A stretch of DNA of 64,000 bases from Pseudomonas linyingensis (GCF_900109175.1 NZ_FNZE01000005.1:124001-188000), one strand, 5' to 3'; shown: positions 43,832 through 53,719, counted from the stretch's first letter. Translations and numbers: made by a program. Notes: a model not told the origin generated them from the letters alone.

Positions 43832-45472
43832 ATGCCCACGTCCCTGCCCCCCGAACTCTATTACCTCAGCAACTTTCGCACCGCGCTCGCCTGGATCGGC
43901 GAGCGCTCTGCCGACCTGCTGAGCGACGAAGAACGCACCTTCATCGCCCAGTTCGCCGCGCTTGCCTGGCCTGCGCAGGCGCTGCTGGTGCGCATGGTCA
44001 TGCGCCAGGGCAGCCACTTCCGCGCCAGCAAGCTGCAGTACGCCGAGATCGGCGATATCCACGCGGCCGCCCGGGCGCTAATCCACTCCGGCTGGCTGAG
44101 CGACCAGGCACTGCTGGAGCCTGCGGAGATCGCCGCCCTGCTGCGCAAGGACGAGCTGCTGACCCAGCTGCCGCTGACGGATCGGCGCGCCGCGCAGAAG
44201 AAAACCGCGCTGCTGGAGCAGCTCCTCGCGCTGGAGCTGCCCGCGCAACCCTTCGCCGCCTGGTGCCCGACGCTCGATGACCGCCTGTACAGCCTGCAGG
44301 TCGGCGAGCTGTGCGATCGCCTGCGCCTGCTGTTCTTCGGCAACCTGAGCCAGGACTGGTCGGAGTTCGTCCTCGCCGACCTCGGCATCTATCGCTACGA
44401 GCCGGTGGCGATCAGCCCGGAATCCCGCGGTTTCCGCTGCCGCGAAGACGTCGAGCAGTACCTGTACCTGCGCGAGCAGCGCCTGCGCTTCGAGGCCGGC
44501 GAGCCCGTCGAGGAGCTGCTCGGCGCGCTGCTCGGCTTTGCCTCGGACAACCCCTACCTGCAGTCCCGCCACGCCAGGCTGCTGTTCCGCATCGCCCAGC
44601 AGCTGGAGAAGCAGGACGAAGCGCAGCGCGCGCTCGCCGTCTACCAGCGCTGCGCCCATGGCGAGGCGCGCTGGCGGCAGATCCGCGTGCTGGAAAAGCT
44701 CGAGCGGCATGCCGAGGCCCATGCGCTGGCGCAAGCCCTGAGGGCCGCCCCGCACAACGACGAGGAGGCGCAGCGGCTGGAACGGGCGCTGACCCGCCTG
44801 CAGCGCAAGCTCGGCCTGCCCGCCGGCAAGCGCCCGCCAGCCCAGCGCGAATGCCGGATGGAACTGGTGCTGGAGCGCCCGCAGCACGGCAGCGTCGAGC
44901 TGGCGGTGCGCGACCATCTGCACAGCGAGCAGGCGCCCGCGCACTACGTGGAAAACACCCTGCTGTGCAGCCTGTTCGGCCTGCTCTGCTGGGAGGCCAT
45001 CTTCGCGCCGCTGCCGGGCGCCTTCTTCCATCAGTTCCACACCGGCCCGGTCGATCTGTACAGCGCCGAGTTCCATCCGCGGCGCCGGGAACTGTTCGAC
45101 GTCTGCCTCGGTCGGCTGGACGGCCCGGCCTGGCAGACGCAGATCCGTCAGCGCTATCGCGACAAGTACGCCACCCAGTCGCCCTTCGTGTTCTGGAATC
45201 TGCTCAGCGAGGAACTGCTCGAGCAGGCGCTGGCGTGCATCCCCGCCGCGCACCTGCGCGCCTGTTTCGAGCGGCTGCTGCGCGACCTCAAGGCCAACCG
45301 CGCCGGCATGCCCGACCTGATCCAGTTCTATCCCGCCGAGCGCCGCTACCGGATGATCGAGGTGAAGGGCCCCGGCGACCGCCTGCAGGACAACCAGAAG
45401 CGCTGGCTGGCCTTCGCCGCCGAACACGGCATCCCGGTGGAAGTCTGCTACGTGAGCTGGGCCGAGGCATGA
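43832..45472 (+). CDS. FAN1-type structure-specific nuclease (VRR-NUC domain)
   Basis: A 546-residue bacterial homologue of the FAN1 interstrand-crosslink nuclease. The N-terminal part has the helical SAP-like and TPR-like regions seen in the Pseudomonas enzyme, and the C-terminal VRR-NUC domain carries GMPDLIQFYP, MIEVKGPGDRLQDNQKRW, giving the catalytic Asp, Glu, Lys and Gln. It removes nucleotides stepwise from 5' flaps near DNA crosslinks. Its stop overlaps the helicase start (ATGA), so nuclease and helicase are coupled. Confidence 0.94.
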   Translation: MPTSLPPELYYLSNFRTALAWIGERSADLLSDEERTFIAQFAALAWPAQALLVRMVMRQGSHFRASKLQYAEIGDIHAAARALIHSGWLSDQALLEPAEIAALLRKDELLTQLPLTDRRAAQKKTALLEQLLALELPAQPFAAWCPTLDDRLYSLQVGELCDRLRLLFFGNLSQDWSEFVLADLGIYRYEPVAISPESRGFRCREDVEQYLYLREQRLRFEAGEPVEELLGALLGFASDNPYLQSRHARLLFRIAQQLEKQDEAQRALAVYQRCAHGEARWRQIRVLEKLERHAEAHALAQALRAAPHNDEEAQRLERALTRLQRKLGLPAGKRPPAQRECRMELVLERPQHGSVELAVRDHLHSEQAPAHYVENTLLCSLFGLLCWEAIFAPLPGAFFHQFHTGPVDLYSAEFHPRRRELFDVCLGRLDGPAWQTQIRQRYRDKYATQSPFVFWNLLSEELLEQALACIPAAHLRACFERLLRDLKANRAGMPDLIQFYPAERRYRMIEVKGPGDRLQDNQKRWLAFAAEHGIPVEVCYVSWAEA

Positions 45473-47742
45473 CTTATGCCGTAGCCGTGCGCGCGCTGTG
45501 CGAGTTCACCGCCAAGGAAGGTGATCTCGACCTGCGCTTCACCCCCTCGCCGACCGCCCAGGAGGGCATCGCCGGGCACCAGACGGTGGTGGCGCGCCGC
45601 GGCGCGGACTACCAGTCCGAGCTGCCCCTGGTCGGCACCTGGCCGGGCCTGGTGGTCAGCGGTCGCGCCGATGGCTACGACCCGGAGCAAAACCTCCTCG
45701 AGGAGATCAAGACCCACCGCGGCGACGTCGCCCGCATCCCGGAAAACCACCGCCTGCTGCACTGGGCGCAGGTCAAGGTGTATGGCTGGCTGCTCTGCCA
45801 GAGCGAGGGGCTGGACGAGGTCGAGCTGGCGGTGGTCTATTTCAACGTGCTGACGCAGAAGGAAACGGTGTTTCGCGAAGCCTTCACCGCGGCGCAGCTG
45901 CAGGCCTTCTTCGCCCTGCAGTGCGGGCGCTTCGTCGCCTGGGCGCAGCAGGAGGAGGCGCATCGCGAGGCGCGCGATGCCAGTCTGGAAAGGCTGACCT
46001 TCCCGTATGCGGAGTTTCGCCGTGGCCAGCGCCAGCTGGCCGAAGCGGTCTACCGCGCCGCCCGCGATGGCCATACCCTGATGGCGCAGGCCACCACCGG
46101 GATCGGCAAGACCCTCGCCACGCTGTTCCCCCAGCTCAAGGCCTTCCCCGGACAGAAGCTCGACCGCCTGTTCTTCCTCACCGCCAAGACGCCCGGCCGG
46201 CGCCTGGCCCTGGATGCCCTGGACAGCCTGCGCCGCCAGGAAGCGGACATGCCGCTGCGCGTGCTCGAACACGTGGCGCGCGACAAGGCCTGCGAGCATC
46301 CGGACAAGAGTTGCCATGGCGAATCCTGCCCGCTGGCCCAGGGCTTCTACGACCGCCTGCCCGCCGCCCGCCTGGCCGCCCTGCGGCAGCGCTGGCTGAC
46401 CCAGGCGCAGGTGCGCGAGATCGCCCTCGCCCACCAGGTCTGCCCCTACTACCTGAGCCAGGAGCTGTGCCGCTGGGTCGATGTGGTGGTCGGCGACTAC
46501 AACTACTACTTCGACCTCAGCGCCCTGCTCTATGGCCTGACCCTGCTCAACGAATGGCGGGTGGCGGTGCTGGTCGACGAGGCGCACAACCTGGTCGAGC
46601 GCGCGCGCAGCATGTACACGGCGGAGCTGGACCAGGACGTTTTCCACGACATGCGCCGCGCCGCCCCGGCAGCCCTGAAAGGCGTGCTGGAACGGGTGAA
46701 CCGCCACTGGAACCAGCTCAACCGGGACCAGGAAGCCGCCTACCAGATCCATCCGACGCTGCCGGACCTGTTCGTCATGGCCTTGCAGAAAGCCGTCAGC
46801 GCCATCACCGATCACCTGACCGACCAGCCCAACGGCAACGACCGCGCCCTGCTGCAGTTCTACCTGGACGCCATGCTGTTCTGCCGCCTCGCCGAGGCCT
46901 ACGGCGCGCACTCGCTGTTCGACATCAGCCGGCATGAAAGCTCGATGGTGCGTAGCCGCTCGACCCTGTGCCTGCGCAACGTGGTGCCGGCGCCCTTCCT
47001 GGCCAGCCGCTTCGCCGACGCCCACAGCACGACCCTGTTCTCCGCCACCCTGCGCCCGGCGAACTACTACCGCGACCTGCTCGGCCTGCCGGAGGAAACC
47101 CGCTGGCTCGAGGTGGAGTCGCCCTTCGCGGCCGAACAGCTGGAGGTGCGCATCGTGCGCAACCTGTCGACCCGCTACCAGCATCGCGACGCCAGCCTCG
47201 CGCCGATCTGCCGGATCATGGCCGAGCAGTACCAGGCCCGCCCCGGCAACTACCTGGCCTTCTTCAGCAGCTACGCCTACCTGCAACAGGTGCGCGAACT
47301 GTTCCTGACCCTGCATCCGCAGATACCGAGCAGCGTCCAGACCCGCAGCATGAACGAGAACGAGCGCCAGGCGTTCCTCGATGGCTTCACCGACAGCTCG
47401 CGGGGCATCGGTTTTGCCGTGCTGGGCGGTGCGTTCGGCGAGGGCATCGACCTGCCCGGCGAACGCCTGATCGGCGCCTTCATCGCCACCCTCGGTCTGC
47501 CGCAGGTCAACGAGATCAACGAGGAGATCAAGGCGCGCATGCAGCAGATGTTCGGCCAGGGCAGCGGCTACGACTACGCCTACCTGTATCCGGGCCTGCA
47601 GAAGGTCGTGCAGGCCGCCGGCCGGGTGATTCGCACCACCTCGGACCAGGGCGTGGTGTACCTGCTCGACGACCGCTTCGGGCAGGCCAGGGTCAGGGAG
47701 TTGCTGCCGGGCTGGTGGGAAGCAGCGCTGGTGAAGTGTTGA
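45469..47742 (+). CDS. DinG/XPD-type Fe-S DNA helicase with N-terminal PD-(D/E)XK domain
   Basis: A 757-residue superfamily-2 helicase. Residues 60-110 look like a RecB/Cas4-type nuclease: Asp68, Glu79 and Lys81 (GRADGY, LLEEIKTHR) and Gln101 (QVKVYGWLL). The helicase has Walker A ATTGIGKT near 208-215, the DEAH box at 370-373, and a likely Fe-S domain with Cys275, Cys282, Cys287 and Cys325. The final motif QAAGRVIRT is typical of this group. Translational coupling to FAN1 suggests joint crosslink or flap repair. Confidence 0.92.
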   Translation: MTYAVAVRALCEFTAKEGDLDLRFTPSPTAQEGIAGHQTVVARRGADYQSELPLVGTWPGLVVSGRADGYDPEQNLLEEIKTHRGDVARIPENHRLLHWAQVKVYGWLLCQSEGLDEVELAVVYFNVLTQKETVFREAFTAAQLQAFFALQCGRFVAWAQQEEAHREARDASLERLTFPYAEFRRGQRQLAEAVYRAARDGHTLMAQATTGIGKTLATLFPQLKAFPGQKLDRLFFLTAKTPGRRLALDALDSLRRQEADMPLRVLEHVARDKACEHPDKSCHGESCPLAQGFYDRLPAARLAALRQRWLTQAQVREIALAHQVCPYYLSQELCRWVDVVVGDYNYYFDLSALLYGLTLLNEWRVAVLVDEAHNLVERARSMYTAELDQDVFHDMRRAAPAALKGVLERVNRHWNQLNRDQEAAYQIHPTLPDLFVMALQKAVSAITDHLTDQPNGNDRALLQFYLDAMLFCRLAEAYGAHSLFDISRHESSMVRSRSTLCLRNVVPAPFLASRFADAHSTTLFSATLRPANYYRDLLGLPEETRWLEVESPFAAEQLEVRIVRNLSTRYQHRDASLAPICRIMAEQYQARPGNYLAFFSSYAYLQQVRELFLTLHPQIPSSVQTRSMNENERQAFLDGFTDSSRGIGFAVLGGAFGEGIDLPGERLIGAFIATLGLPQVNEINEEIKARMQQMFGQGSGYDYAYLYPGLQKVVQAAGRVIRTTSDQGVVYLLDDRFGQARVRELLPGWWEAALVKC

Positions 47743-47911
47743 ATCACCCGGCCAGACCGGCCGCCTCCAGCCCATGAACGAGCGGGAATCGGGCCGCTGG
47801 CCCAGCGGGCCAACCTGAGGCAGATCCCGAGCGGCTCCTCGACGACGCCGTGCATCCGGCGGCGGCGACTATCGTTACCCCATCGGCCCCCGATCAGGCG
47901 TTCAACGCGCG

Positions 47912-49594
47912 ATGCCCACCCTCCCTGCCCGTTCCGCCACTCCATCCTGGCTGCCCGACCTGCTGGCCGGGCTGGCCGTGGCCGGGTTGCTGGTGCCCGA
48001 GGCGGTCGCCTATTCGAGCATCGCGGGTCTGCCGCCGCAGTACGGGGTGATCGCCTTGCTGGCGGGGCTGATCTGCTACGGACTGGTGGGCCGCAGCCGC
48101 TTCGCCATCGTCTCGGCCACCTCCTCCTCGGCGGCAGTGCTGGCCGCCGCCACCGTGTCCCTGGCACCAGGCGATGCCAGCCTGAAACTGGCCCTGGCCA
48201 CCGGTCTGGTGCTGCTCACCGGAAGCTTCTTCCTGCTGGCGGGGTTTGCCCGCCTGGGGAACATCTCCGCGTTCATTGCCAAGCCGGTGCTGCGCGGTTT
48301 CACCTTCGGCCTGACCCTGATCATCATCGTCAGGCAACTGCCGCATATTCTGGGGGTGCAACCGCCGCACAATGACATCCTGCGCAGCAGCTTCGATCTC
48401 CTCGTCCAGTTTCGCCTCTGGAACCCGGTCTGCGTTGGCCTGGGCGTGGGCGCCCTGGCATTGCTGTTCGCGCTCAAACCCTACCGGCACATCCCTGCCC
48501 CCTTGCTGGTCATCGTCCTGGGCATCGCCACCCAGGCGGTCTGGGGCCTGGATCCGCATGGGGTGGCCCTGGTGGGCAGCATCGATCTGCAGTTCAGGGC
48601 GCCGAGCCTGCCCGAACTCACCCGCAGCGAATGGCTGCAGCTGGCCGAGCTGGCGTTCGCCCTGCTGTTCGTACTGTATGCGGAGTCCTATGCCAGCATG
48701 CGCAGCTTCGCCTTCAAGCATGGCGAACCCTTTTCGGCCAACCGCGAGCTGATCGCCCTGGGGCTGGCCAATGTCGCCTCCGGCCTGTTCGCCGGCCTGC
48801 CGGTCGGCGCCGGTTATTCCGCCACTGCAGCCAACGAGGCCGCCGGTGCCCGCTCCCGGCTGGCGGCCTGGGCCGCCGCGCTGACGGTGCTGGTGGCCGT
48901 GCTGACCCTGCTGCCCTGGATGGCGCTCACCCCGATGCCGGTACTGGCCGCCATCGTCATCTACGCCGTCAGCCATACCCTGAGCCCTGCTGCGCTGCGG
49001 GTGTATTTCCACTGGCGCCGCGACCGCCTGGTCGTTCTGTGTGCGATCTCCGCCGTGCTGCTCCTCGGCATTCTGCCCGGCCTGCTGGTGGCGGTGGGCG
49101 CCAGCGTGCTGATGGCCCTGCGCGGCTTTTCCCAGCACAAGGTGTCGGTGCTCGGCCGGCTGGGCCAGGGGCACGACTTCGTGGACATCCGGGCGCATCC
49201 CGAGGCGCAGCCGATTCCCGGCGTGCTGATCATGCGCCCGGAAACCCCGCTGTTCTTTGCCAATGCCGAGCAGATCATGGCCATCGTCCAGCAGCGGCTC
49301 GATGCCCTGGCCCGCAAGGCGGCGGTCCCCCCGCAAGTGCTGATCCTCAGCCTGGAGGATTCACCGGATCTCGACGGCAGCAGTATCGAGTCGCTGATAG
49401 AGCTGGCCAGATTTACCCGTGAGCGCGGTATCGAACTGTCGCTCGCCCGCCTGCATGAGCCGGCCAGGGCCGTGCTCGCCCGCGCCGCGGGGCCCGGCCT
49501 GCCGGACCTGGCCTTGACCAACTGGAGCGTGGACGACGCGGTGGCCAGAGCATTGGCCACGCTCACCCCGCCGCAGGCAGGCTCCCCCGACTGA
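47912..49594 (+). CDS. SulP-family anion transporter
   Basis: A 560-residue membrane transporter. The SulP core covers about residues 12-410 (LVPEAVAYSSIAGLPPQYG is the signature) and the cytoplasmic STAS domain the last 130 residues (LILSLEDSPDLDGSSIESL). Bacterial members move sulfate, bicarbonate or dicarboxylates with sodium or protons. It is convergent with the PLD gene with only eight bases between stops. No carbonic anhydrase or sulfate gene is next to it, so the anion is unknown. Confidence 0.95.
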   Translation: MPTLPARSATPSWLPDLLAGLAVAGLLVPEAVAYSSIAGLPPQYGVIALLAGLICYGLVGRSRFAIVSATSSSAAVLAAATVSLAPGDASLKLALATGLVLLTGSFFLLAGFARLGNISAFIAKPVLRGFTFGLTLIIIVRQLPHILGVQPPHNDILRSSFDLLVQFRLWNPVCVGLGVGALALLFALKPYRHIPAPLLVIVLGIATQAVWGLDPHGVALVGSIDLQFRAPSLPELTRSEWLQLAELAFALLFVLYAESYASMRSFAFKHGEPFSANRELIALGLANVASGLFAGLPVGAGYSATAANEAAGARSRLAAWAAALTVLVAVLTLLPWMALTPMPVLAAIVIYAVSHTLSPAALRVYFHWRRDRLVVLCAISAVLLLGILPGLLVAVGASVLMALRGFSQHKVSVLGRLGQGHDFVDIRAHPEAQPIPGVLIMRPETPLFFANAEQIMAIVQQRLDALARKAAVPPQVLILSLEDSPDLDGSSIESLIELARFTRERGIELSLARLHEPARAVLARAAGPGLPDLALTNWSVDDAVARALATLTPPQAGSPD

Positions 49595-49602
49595 CCGGCT
49601 GT

Positions 49603-51009
49603 TCATAGCTGGAAGCCCAGCAACTGCACTATCCCCTCGGCCGCGTCGCGGAGCAGACCCGGCGGCGTGGCAATGTAAGGGCTGGCGGTGATCCTTTCCC
49701 GGTCGAACCACGCGGCAAAGCGGCGCACATCCTCGCCCTGGTGAAACGCGACCATCAGTTCGTAGTTGAGGAACAGGCTGCGGCTGTCGAGGTTGGCGGA
49801 GCCGCTCAGCGCCAGCGCATCGTCGATCACCGCCAGCTTGGCGTGCATCATCCCCCGCGCCAGCCAGATGCGCCCACCGGCCGCGGCCAGCGCGCGCAGC
49901 GAGCGGCCGCGCGCCAGGTCGGACATTGGGTGATTGGAATGCGCCGGCAGCAGCAGATCGACCGTAACCCCGCGGCGCGCCGCCAGGCACAGCGCCATCA
50001 GCAGGGCCGACTCCGGAACGAAGTACGGCGTGGCCAGGGCGATGCGCCGCTGGGCCCGGTAGGCGGCGGTGACCAGCAGCGCGTAGACCGTGTCGTCGGC
50101 CTGGTCCGGGCCGGAGGCGACCAGTTGCGCACCGTCGAGCGCCGGCGCGGCCGGGGGCGGTTCGGGTTGCAGAGCGGTCGGGGCGACGGGCGGCCGCTTC
50201 CTGGCGAATCTCCAGTCGTGCTCGAACAGGGCGCTGGCCTGGGCGGTCAGCGGTCCGCGCAGGTCGAAGCTCAGGTCGCGCCACGGCGCGCAGCCGGGCG
50301 CACCGTCGAAGTATTCGACGGCCAGGTTGCGCCCACCGCACCACAGGCGGCTGCTGGCCAGGCCCGTGTCGGCGATCAACAGCTTGCGATGGTTGCGCAG
50401 ATTGGTCGGCGACCGCGGCGGGAAGTGCAGCGGCGGCACGAACAGCGCCAGTTCCCCACCGGCCTCGGTCAGCCGCGTCAGGTTCGGGCGACGAGCCATC
50501 AGGATGCCCATGCCGTCCAGCAGCAGGCGGACGCGCACCCCTGCCTGGGCCTTGTGGCATAGCCGGTCGAGTACGGCCTCGCCCAGGCTGTCGCGGCCGA
50601 TGATGAAGGTGCACAGGTCGATGGAGACTTGCGCCGCGTCGATGGTGGCCAGCAATGCCTCGCCGGCCTGCTGGCCGTCTGCATGCACGCTCAGGTCGCC
50701 GTAGCGCGCCGGCGCGGGCTGGCCGAGCGCCATGATGGTGTCGATGGCCCAGCCGTCGGCGCTATGCAGCCCAAGCGGGACGGGCAATGTGCTCGACGGC
50801 GGACGCGACAACTTGCGGGTGCCGAACAGCAGGAATGCCGGCAGCGCCAGGTAGGGCAGCAGCAGGATGAACAGCATCCAGGCCACCGCCGCAATGGGAT
50901 GCCGCCGCTGGCGCATCACGTGCGAGTTGATGACGTAGATGAGGATGGTCACCACGGTGATCAGTCCGTCCAGCGTCAGCCAGTGGATGAGGGACATGTC
51001 GGAGAGCAT
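49603..51009 (-). CDS. Cardiolipin synthase-type phospholipase D protein
   Basis: A 468-residue membrane-bound PLD-superfamily enzyme. Two N-terminal helices (LITVVTILIYVINSHV and IAAVAWMLFILLLPYL) are followed by two HKD motifs: NHRKLLIADTG and MHAKLAVIDDALALSGSANLD. This is the layout of bacterial cardiolipin synthases, which join phosphatidylglycerol molecules. The ATG after GAGGTGTGCTCC is used; an ATG four codons later is an alternative. A decayed copy of its 3' end lies six kilobases to the left. Confidence 0.9.
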   Translation of the reverse strand: MLSDMSLIHWLTLDGLITVVTILIYVINSHVMRQRRHPIAAVAWMLFILLLPYLALPAFLLFGTRKLSRPPSSTLPVPLGLHSADGWAIDTIMALGQPAPARYGDLSVHADGQQAGEALLATIDAAQVSIDLCTFIIGRDSLGEAVLDRLCHKAQAGVRVRLLLDGMGILMARRPNLTRLTEAGGELALFVPPLHFPPRSPTNLRNHRKLLIADTGLASSRLWCGGRNLAVEYFDGAPGCAPWRDLSFDLRGPLTAQASALFEHDWRFARKRPPVAPTALQPEPPPAAPALDGAQLVASGPDQADDTVYALLVTAAYRAQRRIALATPYFVPESALLMALCLAARRGVTVDLLLPAHSNHPMSDLARGRSLRALAAAGGRIWLARGMMHAKLAVIDDALALSGSANLDSRSLFLNYELMVAFHQGEDVRRFAAWFDRERITASPYIATPPGLLRDAAEGIVQLLGFQL

Positions 51010-51130
51010 GGAGCACACCTCGGCCGGTGGGCGGGCGATGGCGCCTCCATGAAGTGTCGCCGGTCGTGGCGGAACTGCGAGGGCAATCTCGCTATCCGCT
51101 CGCCGTTAAGCCCGCATGGTGAACAGCCCC

Positions 51131-51871
51131 TTACCAGTGCTTGACCAGCAACTGCACGCCCGCCAGCAGCATGCCGGCGCGGGCGATGCGGTAGAACCAC
51201 AGGTGGTTGACCTTGTCCTGCAGCCACAGCCCGGCCCACACGCCCAGCGGCACGAAGGGCGCCAGCAGCAGGCTGGTCAGCAGGTTCTCCTGGGTGAACT
51301 GGCCGAGCATGCCGTAGGGCACCAGCTTGACCGCGTTGGTGAGCAGGAAGAACACGTTGATGGTGGCGACGTAGCGCACCTTGTCGAGCTGCTGCGGCAG
51401 CAGGTGCATCATGATCGGCGGGCCGCCGGCGTGGGCGACGAAACTGGTGAAGCCGGCCAGCGAGGAAAACAGCGTGCCCGTGCCCTTGGCCGGCGGCGCG
51501 CCCGGGGTGGCCTTCGGCGGATGGATCAGGTTGGCCAGCACGAAGGCCACGGCGATGCCGCCGATCAGCAGGCCGATGACCCGCTCGTTGAGCATGCCGA
51601 AGGTCAGCGAGCCGATCAGCACGCCGATCAGCGCCCCCGGCAGCATGATCTTCAGGTTGGCCACGTCCCACTTGCCGTAGTAGGCGCGCAGGCCGACCAG
51701 ATCGGCCACGCAGAGGATCGGCAGCATGACCGCCGCCGCCTGGGTCGGCGCCATGCCCAGCGCCAGCAGCGGCACGGCGATGCCGCCGAGGGCGCCGCCG
51801 AAGCCGCCCTTGGACAGGCCGGTGAGCAGCACCGCCGGCAGGCCGAGCAGGAGGAATTCGGTCAGCGACAT
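51131..51871 (-). CDS. TauE/SafE-family anion exporter
   Basis: A 246-residue membrane protein with about eight helices. GLSKGGFGGALGGIAVPLL and AHAGGPPIMMHLLP are the two conserved TauE/SafE repeats. Members export or import sulfite, sulfoacetate, or other organic anions. A PcaR-like box TGTCCGATAACCGCACA lies 95 bp upstream of its ATG, so it may belong to the same regulon as the neighbouring dehydrogenases and move one of their products or substrates. Confidence 0.93.
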   Translation of the reverse strand: MSLTEFLLLGLPAVLLTGLSKGGFGGALGGIAVPLLALGMAPTQAAAVMLPILCVADLVGLRAYYGKWDVANLKIMLPGALIGVLIGSLTFGMLNERVIGLLIGGIAVAFVLANLIHPPKATPGAPPAKGTGTLFSSLAGFTSFVAHAGGPPIMMHLLPQQLDKVRYVATINVFFLLTNAVKLVPYGMLGQFTQENLLTSLLLAPFVPLGVWAGLWLQDKVNHLWFYRIARAGMLLAGVQLLVKHW

Positions 51872-51965
51872 CGAGGCAGTTCCATTCAAGACAGGGGATG
51901 GGGATGGCCGCCCGGCGAGGGGCGCGCCTATTTCAACAGAGAATCGCACGCAGCGGCGGTTGTGC

Positions 51966-51982
51966 TGTCCGATAACCGCACA
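51966..51982. promoter_or_regulatory. PcaR-like IclR box upstream of tauE
   Basis: TGTCCGATAACCGCACA matches the P. putida PcaR site GTTCGATAATCGCAC at 13 of 15 positions. It lies between the end of iclR and the start of tauE. Confidence 0.55.
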
Positions 51983-51991
51983 CTGCTTGCC

Positions 51992-52762
51992 TCAATCGAA
52001 CACCGGCTTGAGCAGCGCCTGCGCCTCGTACAGCGGCAGCAGGTAGCGCAGGCGCATTTCCTCGAGGCTCAGGCGCGAGGCGTGGGTGGTGATCGACAGG
52101 GTCGCCTGCAGCCGCCCGCCGCGCCCGTACAGCGGCACCGCCAGCACGCGCATGCCCACCTCGAACTCCTGGTCGACGAGGGCGTAACCCTGCGCGGCGA
52201 CCAGCACGAGCTCCGCGCGGATCGCCGCCTCGTCGGTCTTGGTGAAGGGCGTCAACTGGCGGCGCGGCACCCGCGCGAAGTAGCCGGCCAGCTCCTCCTC
52301 GTCGAGCTGCGCCAGCCAGATCCGCCCGCTGGCCGCGCAGTACAGCGGCGTCCGCGAGCCGGGACGGATCGACAGCGAGGCGATGTGGCTGTAGCGGCTG
52401 CGCACCACGTGGACGATCTCGTCGCCGTCGCGCAGCCCCACCGCGACGTGTTCCTGTGTAGTGCGCGCCACCTGCTCGACCACCGGCCGCAGCATGCGCG
52501 GCATCTGCGCCGAATCGACGTAGGCCTGGCCGATGCGCAGCGCCTTGGCGGTCAGCCAGTACTGGCGGCCGTCGCTCTCGGCGAAGCCCTCGTGGACCAG
52601 GGTGAGCAGAAAGCGCCGCGCCGCGCTGGGGGTCAGCCCGGACAGGCGGGCCGCCTGCGCCACGCTCAGACGCGGATGCTCCTCGCTGAACAGCTGCATC
52701 AGCGCCAGGCCCTTCTGCAGGCCGGCGATCAGGTCGCGCGGGTGGATCTCCGCTTGGCTCAT
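51992..52762 (-). CDS. IclR-family regulator, PcaR/PobR-like
   Basis: A 256-residue regulator of the aromatic-catabolism branch of IclR. LQKGLALMQLFSEEHPRLSVAQAARLSGLTPSAARRFLLTLVHEGF is the winged helix; RPGSRTPLYCAASGRIWLA and QGYALVDQEFEVGMRVLAVPL mark the effector domain as in PcaR, PcaU and PobR. A GAGGAGCGTCC site fixes the ATG. It is divergent from an AroE-like gene with a TGCGATTATCGCA palindrome and a direct repeat between, the arrangement used by PcaU. It probably senses a hydroaromatic or aromatic acid. Confidence 0.94.
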   Translation of the reverse strand: MSQAEIHPRDLIAGLQKGLALMQLFSEEHPRLSVAQAARLSGLTPSAARRFLLTLVHEGFAESDGRQYWLTAKALRIGQAYVDSAQMPRMLRPVVEQVARTTQEHVAVGLRDGDEIVHVVRSRYSHIASLSIRPGSRTPLYCAASGRIWLAQLDEEELAGYFARVPRRQLTPFTKTDEAAIRAELVLVAAQGYALVDQEFEVGMRVLAVPLYGRGGRLQATLSITTHASRLSLEEMRLRYLLPLYEAQALLKPVFD

Positions 52763-52784
52763 GGACGCTCCTCGGGAATTTTCG

Positions 52785-52820
52785 CCAGTTAGTGCGATTA
52801 TCGCAGCGTCGATGCGATTA
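52785..52820. promoter_or_regulatory. IclR operator: palindrome TGCGATTATCGCA plus third repeat
   Basis: A perfect 13-bp palindrome is preceded by CCAGTTAG, the element also seen next to the box before the MFS gene, and followed after 7 bp by another TGCGATTA. Three half-sites in this order are known for PcaU/PobR operators. Confidence 0.65.
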
Positions 52821-52909
52821 ACAACCAAAACGACCGTTCAGCGCGTTGTTGGCCCGGCGAGCGCCTCGCGATACTCGCCGCACAACAAGCACAACAGCTG
52901 GAGGTCAGC

Positions 52910-53719
52910 ATGATCCGCGGTTCGACCGAACTGGTAGCCATCGTCGGCTCCCCCATCGCCCAGGTGAAATCCCCGGAAAACTTCAACACCTGGTTCGCCC
53001 AGCACGGCAGGGACCTGGCGATGATCGCCATCGACCTGAACGAGGCGGCGCTGGACGACTTCCTCGCCACCCTGCGCGGCTGGCGCAACCTGCGCGGCTG
53101 CGTGGTCACCGTGCCCTACAAGCAGGTGCTGGCCGACCGCCTGGACGGCGTCAGCCCGCGCGCCGCGGCACTGCGCTCGGTCAACGTGATCCGCCGCGAG
53201 GCCGACGGCCGCCTGCTCGGCGACAACGTCGACGGCGACGGCTTCCTCAACGCCGCCCGCCTCCACGGCTTCATCGGTCACGGCCAGCGCGCCCTGGTGG
53301 TCGGTTCCGGCGGCGTCGGCAGCGCCATCGCCTACGCCCTCGGCGAGGCCGGCGTCAGCGAGCTGACCATCGCCGACGTCAGCGCCGAGCGCGCCCAGGC
53401 GCTGGCGGCGATCCTGCGCGACGCCTTCCCGCTTCTGGCGGTGCACACCGACTACCCGTCGCTGGCCGGCTTCGACCTGGTGGTCAACGCCTCGCCGGTG
53501 GGCATGGGCGGCATCGGCGAGCTGCCTCTGCCCCTCGCCCAGTTGGAAACCCTCACCGCTGGCACCCTGGTGGCAGACGTGGTGACCTCGCCGGAGATCA
53601 CCCCGCTGCTCGACTTCGCCCACCGCATGGGCTGCCCGGTGCAGACCGGCGCGGAAATGGCCTTCGCCCAGCTCGGCAACCTCGGCGCCTTCATGGGCGT
53701 CACGCCGCAGCAGATCTGA
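52910..53719 (+). CDS. Shikimate dehydrogenase-like oxidoreductase (AroE-like)
   Basis: A 269-residue AroE-superfamily enzyme of a subgroup different from the one at 14.7 kb. The substrate loop is GSPIAQVKSPENFN, catalytic Lys is in TVPYKQVL and Asp in GDNVDGDGF. LVVGSGGVGSAIAYAL binds the nucleotide and IADVSAER ends with Asp, favouring NAD. It starts the operon AroE-like, flavoprotein, NIPSNAP, flavoprotein. It should oxidise a ring hydroxyl of a hydroaromatic acid and hand the ketone to the flavin desaturases. Exact substrate unknown. Confidence 0.92.
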   Translation: MIRGSTELVAIVGSPIAQVKSPENFNTWFAQHGRDLAMIAIDLNEAALDDFLATLRGWRNLRGCVVTVPYKQVLADRLDGVSPRAAALRSVNVIRREADGRLLGDNVDGDGFLNAARLHGFIGHGQRALVVGSGGVGSAIAYALGEAGVSELTIADVSAERAQALAAILRDAFPLLAVHTDYPSLAGFDLVVNASPVGMGGIGELPLPLAQLETLTAGTLVADVVTSPEITPLLDFAHRMGCPVQTGAEMAFAQLGNLGAFMGVTPQQI

